Source of the DNA: Hydrangea macrophylla | Taxonomy: Eukaryota > Streptophyta > Magnoliopsida > Cornales > Hydrangeaceae | Reading direction: 5' to 3' | DNA length: 64,000 bases | Assembly: GCA_033977485.1 (NCBI GenBank) | Contig: CM066988.1 | Span: 1,185,501-1,249,500, forward strand | In this document: one piece after another, positions 56,285 through 64,000 of the stretch | Position numbering within the stretch: position 1 is the stretch's first letter | Layout of the letters: every line of letters starts with the position of its first letter | Position numbers and translations under genes: made by a program | Notes under the pieces: model-generated | Told to the model about the DNA's origin: nothing | What the model saw: the letters and a program-made list of their open reading frames with translations, nothing else | The model's database searches: none

Positions 56285-57456
56285 ACCCCAGATCCGAACA
56301 TGCCATAGACTAGGCTTTCGCCCAGTCCACAATTATGTGGGAGTAGTAGGTACTGACTTAGATGGTACCAAGTTTAGAATGTATGCAGCTGTCTCTAATG
56401 CGTGTCTCCAAAAGGAAATTGGTAAACCGAATAACTCATCATAGATCTTACCATGTCCATAAGAGTCCTGTTTCTTTTTTCTGCTACATCGTTCTGCTAA
56501 GGCATACGGGGTGCAGACAATTAGGATGTAATCCCTTGCTCCAATAAGTATTCCCTAAACTCTCCTAAGAAGTACTCTCCACCACGATCAGATCATAGTG
56601 TCTTGATACATTTACCTAGACGCTTCTCCGTTTCAGCCTTGAAGTCTTTGAATTTCTTAAAGCATTCAGACTTACGTCGCATCAAATAAATGTACCCATA
56701 CCTTGAGTAATCATCGATGAAAGTGACAAAGTACTCAAATCCCCCTCTTGCTTGGACAGTCATAGGACCACACAAATCAGAGTGAACCAGTTCCAACGGC
56801 TCTTTTGCTCTATAGCCCTTGGCCAAGAACGGCCTCTTGGTCATTTTACCTTCCAAGCAGGATTCACAAACTGGAAGTGCCTCCACTTCCAATTAGCCTA
56901 ATGGCCCATTTTGAACCAGTCTTTGAATATTTTTCAAATTAATATGACCAATGTGTAAGTGCCAAAGATGTGTTTGGTTCATCCTCGAAGGTTCTTTTCT
57001 CTTAAATGGCAAACTATTTGTGTTATTCAATTAATTAAGTTGCAGTATAGGTCAGATAGGATTTATAATATAAAGATCATCCACTAATTGACCAGAACAA
57101 ATAAAATGTTTATTTTCTTTAATAACTACTACTTTATCAAAATAAACAGAATATCCATTCTTTACTAAACTAGAAACTGAAACTAAATCCTTCTAATAGA
57201 AGGTACATAAAGGCAATTTCTTAATATTAAAATCCTATCTCTACCAAAACTAAGATACAGATCTCCTACTGCAACTGCTGCTACTCTCGTAGCATTTCCC
57301 ATATATAGATAAATCTCTCCATCCTTGAGCTGCCTGGTTCCCTAGAACCCCTGCAAAGAATTACAAATTTGATCAGTGGCTCCCCGTATCTACACACCAG
57401 GTACCGGTAGATCGGACCGCTAAACACGATTCAGCAACTAGTAAATGACATTTACC
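56285..57456 (-). pseudogene. Copia B integrase and protease, interrupted
   Basis: Minus strand, upstream of the CACTA insertion: protease with the CVDTG region near 57390, GDLYLSFGRDRI, then integrase HHCC region (VCESCLEGKMTKRPF) and core (DLCGPMTVQARGGFEYFVTF, DDYSRYGYIYLMRRKSECF). Stops at about 56591, 56893 and 57458 and an indel near 57195 break it. Compare copia A 5140-6422, where integrase is open. Confidence 0.88.
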
Positions 57457-58268
57457 TTAAGTGTTCTGTCTGGCGAGATAAACCGGACATTGCTTCTTCC
57501 AGTGTCCTGGCTGCTTACAAATAAAACATTTGCCTTTAGGCTTTCCCGGCTGTCCTCGTGGCCTTTGGATTGGCGGAGGACCCACTGCCTTCTTTTGAGC
57601 CTTTTTCATTTTCTTCTTGCCTTTCGGTTTTGAAGCAGAACCTTTCTCAAACACAAGAGCACTCCCTGACTTTCTATTGAGACCCTCAACTGCCTGGAGT
57701 TCTTTAAGCAGCTCCGCCAAAGTATATTTAAATTTATTCATGTTGTAATTGAGGCAGAATTGCTTAAAAGACTCTGGCAGTGACTGGAGTACGATATCGA
57801 CCTGGGTTTCCCCGTCAATTATAGCTCCAAGGATCTCTAATTCATTAAGAAGAGATATCATCTTAAGAATATGATCCCTTACAGGCGTCCCCTCAGCCAT
57901 GGTTGTGTTCATCAAGTCTTTCATGGTAACCTACCTAGCAGCACGACTTTGATCCCCAAACATCTCTCGGAGGCTCTCCATCATGTCATAGGCGCTGGCC
58001 ATTGACTGATGCTGATGTTGCAGCACATTTGACATGGATGCCAAAATGTAACACTGAGCCATCTCATCAGCCTTGACCCATTTTTTGTGAGCCTGGGTTT
58101 CCTCAGCGGTTGCACCCTCATCAGGTTGCTCAGGACATTCTTGAGTAAGCACAAACTTGTACTCTTTAGCAGTTAACACAATATCCAAATTCTTTTCCAG
58201 TCTATATAGTTTGGTTCAGTAAGTTTGTTTTCTTTAAGTAAAATAGCGAGTGGATTGAAAGAACCCAT
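57457..58268 (-). pseudogene. Copia B gag, nearly intact
   Basis: Starts at ATG 58268 (MGSFNPLAILLKENKLTE, then PNYIDWKRNLDIVL) and runs through WVKADEMAQCYILASMSNVL, AYDMMESLREMFGDQ, MNKFKYTLAELLKELQAVEG and a CCHC knuckle CFICKQPGHWKKQC at about 57485-57530. Only one stop, TAG at 57928-57930, interrupts it, where copia A has CAG (Gln). This copy supplies the gag N-terminus that copia A lost and fixes the true start. A second stop after ARQNT at 57457 closes the frame where copia A continues into protease. Confidence 0.88.
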
Positions 58269-59738
58269 TTAAAAGCCTGAGAATCACATAATATAAATAA
58301 TTATATTTGGGCAAAAAATTACTATGGATTTGAGTTGAAAATATTGGTTCCCTCTACCATATTTGAAAAGAATCTGCCAGCAACCTGATACACCGTGATA
58401 GTATGACTCGATGGGAAGCCATATACTATCCATCATTTGTTCATATAGGCAATTGCCTTTTAATTTTACTGTCCAGGCAATGTACCTTGCCAAGTAAAAT
58501 TAAACTGCTGACTTGCTTTGATCCTATAAATAACAATAGTGACTCAGATGGAGAGGATATTATTATTTTATAGCTAAGTGTATACCATCACTTAATTCTA
58601 GGTAAAGAGTTCCTTGAGGAATACCTCTGATGGAGAGGTGACCCACACTAATAATCACTCAAAACATTCTTTTAAAGAAGTTTGTACTGATGATTCCATG
58701 ATCAACTACATCCGATGGGGAGGATGACACTAGAGCCATCACACAAAATTAATCATATCATCTACAAACCAGTGATGGAGACCATCGGATTTATACTTGA
58801 TAAATTCCCTCTCCCACTTAGAATTTTTAAAAAAAATTTGAGGGTTATAATTTCTTGAAAAACTTTTAATTTCATTAATAAAAAATAATGGAATACTTGA
58901 CAAGGATTAATTCATCCTTACTTGTCAAACCCACATGTGTGGATAATAAAATTATTCTATTCTCATGATTTTAGAAAATAAGTACTTATGTTTTCAAATT
59001 ATATATGGAATTAGTTTTATTTCTAAATACACATGTAGTTGTCCATCATTTTCAATTACTATAAATTAAACATGTAGCTAGACATCTGAAATAGGTCTAG
59101 GAACAATTATCCATGTTGTTCTATTCATTAAACATGAAACAATAATAATCATTCAATCACACATAAATAAGGAAACCACAATAAAATGGGAATCCCACTA
59201 TTATGGTCAAGCTACAACTCTTGTGAAAAATCTTCATTGAACCCGATTAGCTCTATGTCGCCACTACGCACGGGGGTCGAGCTACCCGGTCAGCTCACCT
59301 TCCAGAACTGTTTTCTGAAACAGTCTTCAGAAACTGCTTCCAGATTGCTTTCTGAAACTGCTTGTAAACTGTCTTCACGAACTGTCTTCACGGATTTACT
59401 TGAGATATATTACATAAACCCTATGCCTCCATGAAGGAGTTCACATGCTATTTCTTTGCAATAAATTAACCACACATCAATCAAGCATGGGATCCAATAT
59501 ACACAAATCCTATACCTCCATAAAAGAGTTCACATGCTATATTAAAATAGCAAAATTAACCACGGATAAAACCATCGTGGGATCCAATCACACAAAATCA
59601 GTGACCATCATAGTGGAATAAGACGCTGCAAAACAAGGGTTAGCACAATTCTACGTTCTATCCATCCATCAAAACACGCATAAGATCTATTTTATTGGAC
59701 AACATGGTTGCATTCAACCCATACGTAGAATCAACGTT
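58269..59738 (-). other. Copia B untranslated leader
   Basis: Homologous to 7000-8390 of copia A, with the same tandem repeat pair (about 59417-59600). No coding signal. Confidence 0.65.
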
Positions 59739-59751
59739 GCTCTAATACCAC
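59739..59751 (-). other. Copia B primer-binding site
   Basis: Minus strand gtggtattagagc, one change from the tRNA-Met complement found in copia A (tattagag for tatcagag). Confidence 0.85.
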
Positions 59752-61068
59752 TGTTAGGAAACTTCGTTCCCAGAATCCGTTGATAGCGCATATAAGTTGG
59801 TACTGCAAAAATTACGTGAAAACTACAATAACCCTATAAGGGCGGAACTAGGGTTACCTTAAACTACTAAAACGGATTGTTGTAGTAGACGAATCGAGAA
59901 CACGGGCTCGATAACAGCTCACGATCTTTTACTGTATTCCTTTGCTGCCAGAATATCGAACTAAGTGTGGGCTCCTTCGAAATCCTTTATGTTTCTGCTC
60001 TCTCATTTTACGCTCTCTTTTTTATTCCGAGTTATAGTACTCTTGGTGGAAAAATGCAAACTGAGAAGAGAGCCAAAGCAGCATATATATAGGCTATGAT
60101 AGCGACCATAAGAAGTCAATAAGAAATAGGCTTCCTTATGGAATTAGGAAACCCTAATTCGAACTGGATCAGATTTCTATTTCCATAAATTATAATTCAT
60201 ACCACTAAAGAATTATAATTGCACTCCTACCCTTATCTCAAAAATATATTTCGAGCTCCATGTTATTAAATGCTTATTATCTCCCCATGTTAAGATTACA
60301 GATATCCATTAATTAAATATAATTACTGACAATCATATTTAATTAATCTCTTAAAATTCCTTGAGATCCTCTGCTTAACTTATTTGATATGTCGGATACA
60401 AAATCCACCTGTAGGGTTTGACATAATCAAAACTTATAAGCTTTCTCAAGGGGATATCATCAATCCCAAAATTGAGACATAGATTCCATCATTAATTAAT
60501 ATCCACCACACAATTAATATTGTTACCCAATCCAATGAGATATTGACCCATTTAAGGATCTCACCCTTTTAGGAATCAAAGTGTAAATATCAAATGTACG
60601 TCTCTATAAATTAACTTAGGATTTAGAGCATAAGGCACTCATAAAAGTCATAAGGTATTAATTATCTTATAAGTCAGTATAAAGATAATTACCCCAAGTC
60701 GGTCTTGTTTAATACACAAAGTGTACTTGTATGGTGAGTTGAAACTATACTGTTTCCTACAGTCAAGACAATACTACTACAACACCATGCTACAGTTCTA
60801 CCGATGGTGTGTCCAATCCCATCTAAGACTGCAAACCAAAATCTTACATTTTATAAGATTCGATGGTCTGATCTTCCATGTGTAAGCCGAACTCTACACA
60901 CCAAACCACCTACTATGTAGAATGAACGATACACATGCGTAATATTAAATAAACAATACAATACAAACATTGCCCACACATATTCTCATAAAATTGGATT
61001 AACTGATTTTATTAAATGAATAATAAATCAACTACATAAAGCAAGGCTTTTAGTATATATCCCTAATA
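59752..61068 (-). repeat. Copia B 5' LTR
   Basis: Starts tgttaggaaacttcg and ends atatccctaata, followed by gatgg. Shares copia B-specific changes with the left LTR (for example gtctctataaattaac). Confidence 0.95.
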
Positions 61069-63590
61069 GATGGCTCCACTACACCTGCACCAAAGGAATC
61101 TCCTTGTTCCTAAACTTCTTGTTTTCTCTTCCTAAGATACGCATCAGCCTCTCTTGATAAGACACATTGTCATTCACCTCAATAACCTTGAAGTCGATCA
61201 CTGGAGCTGATCTGTGAACGTACTTTCAAAACATGCTTATGTAAAAGTTATTGTGTACTCCAAACATTCTCGGTGGCAGTGCGAGTCGATAGCACCCTTA
61301 CCTACATGATCAAGAATCTCAAAAGGTCCAATATAGTAAGGCGATGGCGTTCCGTTCTTTCTCCCAAATTTGACCACACCTCAAACTGAGGATACCTTGA
61401 GAAACTCGTGATCTCCCACACTAAACTCTAAATCCTTCTGACGTTTATCTGCATATATAGCTCTTATGCCTACTCCGGGAAGCTTTCATCTTGTCTCGAA
61501 CAATATTGATCTTCTCACTTATCTCTCAAACCATATCTAGTTCAAGGAGTTTGCCGTCTCCGACTTTGGCCCAACATAGTGGTGAATAGCATGGTCTCCT
61601 ATATAACGATTCATACGGTGCCATCCCTATGCTTGAGTGGTAACTATTGTTATACGTAAACTCGATTAAGGACAAGTAGGTCTCCCACGAACTCTCGAAG
61701 TCAATGACACAACCTCTGAGTATATCTTCCATACTTGATTTGTTCGCTCAGTCTGTCCATTAGTTTGAGGATGAAAAACAAAGCTCAACTTCAAAGAAGT
61801 CCCCATGGATGCTTATAGACTTTTCCAAAATCTTGAGGTAAACCTCGAGTCACGATCTGATACTATCGAGACTAGAACACCACGAAGTCAAATGACTTAC
61901 TGAATGTACATCTAACTTAACTTCTCTACTGGATAAGTCATGTTCTACGTAATTGAATGACCATACTTTGTCAACCGATCTACTATCACCCAAATGGCAT
62001 CGTGACCTTGCTGAGATCTTGGCAATCCGACCCATGATAACATGCTCCCACTTCTATTTTAAAATCGGTAACGGTTGTAGGAGTCCAGACGGCTTCTGAT
62101 GCTCTGCCTTGACTTGATAACATGTGAAACACCTAGATACATGTTTAGCAATCTCCCTTTTTATGCCCTCCCACCAGAAGTTCCTTTTTAGATTCTTTTA
62201 CATCTTCATACCTCCTAGGTGGACGGCCAATCTAGACTTATGTGCCTCATCCAATATGTCTATTCTAAGCTTTCCATCACTGGGTACCATAAGTCGACCC
62301 TTGCATCTAAACCCTCCATCTGATCCAATGCTCCACCCTTCTGGCTCTTTTACCGAAACTTTGGCGAACCACTTCTTTAACTCTTCATCCTTCTGTTGAG
62401 CTTCTAAAGTATGTCCAATGAGTGTTGGTTGAATCACGAGATACCCAAAGTGTCATCCTTCCTTTGATTGTACAGGTTGAAGATCTAATTCTGCTATGGC
62501 CTCCAATGCTCTATATTCCTGAATCGTAAGAGAGGCAACAATCCCATAAGGCTTCCGACTCAATGCATTTGCGACTACATTTGCCTTACCAAGATGGTAC
62601 TGCAAATTAAAGTCATAATTCTTCAATAACTCAATCCACCTTCTTTGTCTTATGTTCATTTCCATCTATGAAAACAAATACCTTAAGCTCTTATGGTCCA
62701 AAAATAAATGGAACTGTTATCTGAAGAGGTAGTGTCTCCAAATCTTCAAACCATAAACGATTGTGACTAAGTCAAGATCATGCGTAAGATAGTTCATCTT
62801 ATGTGGCTTTAGCTATCTTGATCCATACGTGATAACCTTTCTATCTTGCATTACACACACCCTAATCCTTGGTATGATGCATCATTATAGATGGTGTATC
62901 TCTCGCCGCTTTTCAGAATGGAAAGCACTGGCACTAAAGTCAATCTCTCTTTCAACTCCTGGAATGCGCCTTCGTGCCTATCCTTCCACTCAAACTTCAG
63001 ATTCTTCTTTGCATCAATGGGGCTGCAATTTTGGAGAAACCTTCTACGAATCTCTGGTATTAGCCAGCCAAACTAAAAAAGCTCCTAACTTCTGAGGCAT
63101 TACTTGGCCTTTTCCATTCTAGAACTACGTTAATCTTCGAGGTATCCACAGAAATTCCTTATTGAGAGACATGCCCCAAAAACCTGACTTCCTCAAGCCA
63201 AAACTAGCATTTGCTAAACTTTGTGTACAAATGATTATCTCTGAGCATCTGCAACGCAATCTATATATGATTCTCATGTTCCTCTTTAGTCTTGGAATAA
63301 ATCAGAATATCATCGATGAAGATAATAATAAACTGATCTAAGTAGGGCCTGAATACCCTATTCATCAAATCCATGAAAACTACTGGAGCATTAGTTAACT
63401 AGAATAGCATTACAACGAACTCGTAATGTCCATATCTAGTTCTAAATGCTGTCTTCGGTACATCTTCTGGTCTAACCAAGAGTTGATGGTATTCGGATCT
63501 CAGATCAATCTTTAAAAATTTTGTCGCTCCTTGAAGCTGATCGAATAAATCATCGATCCTTGGCAACGGGTACTTGTTCTTTATGGTAAC
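61069..63590 (-). pseudogene. Element D pol: RT, RNase H, integrase, decayed
   Basis: Minus strand, from right to left. RT has [50 protein letters not shown] and the catalytic [10 protein letters not shown] at about 63300-63330. RNase H ends RQRRWIELLKNYDFNLQYHL and ANALSRKPYG near 62560. The integrase H2C2 region lies near 62100-62260, and the core ends ESSWETYLSLIEFTYNNSYH and MAPYESLYRRPCYSPLCW at 61550-61690. The GPY/F and chromodomain start follow to 61074. More than ten stops or frameshifts occur. Order and motifs match a chromovirus of the Tekay/Del group. Confidence 0.85.
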
Positions 63591-64000
63591 TAACACGACT
63601 AAAAAGTTATGCACTCTTGTACAACACCCAAGTGTAGGTGATCGTGCAAGTAATATAATACTGGAAGTCCAGGTCGATCCCACAGGGAAGGAATAGAGAG
63701 AATGTCTACTAAGTTAAAATCTAAAGAAAAGGAAAGAGATGAATATACAGGTGGAGGTTTTAATGAATCCTAATTAATTAAATTAAACTAAATAACAAAC
63801 TAAAGTATAAAGAAACATAACTAATTAAACAGATAAACTAAAGGTGTTGGAAATACGAGAATCCACATTGATCCTAACCATCTACTAGGCATACTCATTA
63901 ATGTTCTATGGAGTTCATCCCTCTTCAGTATTCCGTATTTTTCTAAAGATAAAGAATCAATAGCCCTTTCATGACCGGGACTACATCATCACAGTTGATT
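63591..64000 (-). mobile_element. LTR of an H-family element, opposite orientation, window edge
   Basis: The plus strand starts taacacgactaaaaagtt, the reverse complement of the element H LTR end (ttagtcgtgtca), and aligns with 45425 back to about 45040 (shared gggatcgacctgga and acttgggtgttg on the minus strand). It interrupts the RT of element D; the flanking 5 bp is gtaac (63586-63590). It continues beyond the window. Divergence is clearly higher than between the two H LTRs. Confidence 0.85.

Larger units (their letters stand above)
38206..61068 (-). mobile_element. Ty1/copia element B, split by a CACTA element
   Basis: Same family as copia A: LTRs 38206-39528 and 59752-61068, target duplication gatgg at 38201-38205 and 61069-61073, PBS at 59739-59751. 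The insertion splits the chromodomain of element D. Removing the CACTA element (41648-56284) and one acc leaves a complete element of about 8.2 kb. Gag is nearly intact; pol has several stops. Confidence 0.95.
33776..63590 (-). mobile_element. Ty3/gypsy chromovirus (Tekay/Del-like), element D, heavily nested
   Basis: Minus-strand element with its 3' LTR at 33776-38080, polypurine tract (ggtggagagatg on the minus strand, 38081-38092), chromodomain end (38127-38205), then pol at 61069-63590. Interrupted by a solo LTR, an RTE LINE, copia B and, at 63591, an H-family element. Its 5' part lies beyond the window. The chromodomain after integrase identifies a chromovirus. Many stops and frameshifts show that it is old. 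Confidence 0.85.

Noticed and set aside
1..64000. tRNA, rRNA or CRISPR features
   Set aside because: No cloverleaf, rRNA similarity or spacer-repeat array was seen; regular repeats are explained by transposon-internal tandem arrays.

Overview
The window looks like a stretch of a large, repeat-rich plant nuclear genome, probably a eudicot. Almost every recognisable coding segment belongs to a plant transposable-element family: Ty1/copia, Ty3/gypsy of the Tat and chromovirus types, CACTA, an RTE-type LINE and large non-autonomous LTR elements. No intact host gene, tRNA, rRNA or CRISPR array was recognised. The species cannot be named from the sequence alone.

Layout. 1-409: nothing recognised. 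410-9983: a foldback DNA element with long inverted arms of CCA/TGG repeats, split by a complete Ty1/copia element (copia A, 1846-9721, minus strand, target duplication gtcat). 9984-20425: a Tat-type gypsy element with gag, protease, RT, two RNase H domains and integrase on the plus strand. Its 3' part carries a four-exon antisense gene, and its 3' LTR is cut to 87 bp. 20426-21944: a second foldback element. 22193-32861: a large LTR element without gag or pol (element F), whose 5' LTR is split by a gag-only copia derivative (element E, 22394-26962). 33068-33775: a copia remnant (element G). 33776-63590: a gypsy chromovirus on the minus strand (element D) inserted into G. D is itself hit by a solo LTR, a truncated RTE LINE, copia B (38206-61068) and, at 63591, an LTR of the same family as element H. 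Copia B is split by a 14.6-kb CACTA element (41648-56284), and that is split by element H (43839-50863), a non-autonomous LTR element with an intact 566-codon ORF.

The insertion order G, then D, then copia B, then CACTA, then H is five levels deep. It is supported by target-site duplications and, for the CACTA insertion, by the unoccupied site in copia A. Copia A and copia B are two members of one family and serve as references for each other.

Most notable: (1) five unrelated LTRs carry arrays of a family-specific palindromic word just upstream of the TATA box; (2) the spliced antisense gene inside the Tat element, with all splice junctions readable; (3) an exact RPB9 (RNA polymerase II subunit) exon captured by the CACTA element, plus a second chain of unidentified exons; (4) the intact ORF of unknown function in the young element H. 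Most old coding regions have decayed through C-to-T or G-to-A stops, as expected for methylated plant transposons.
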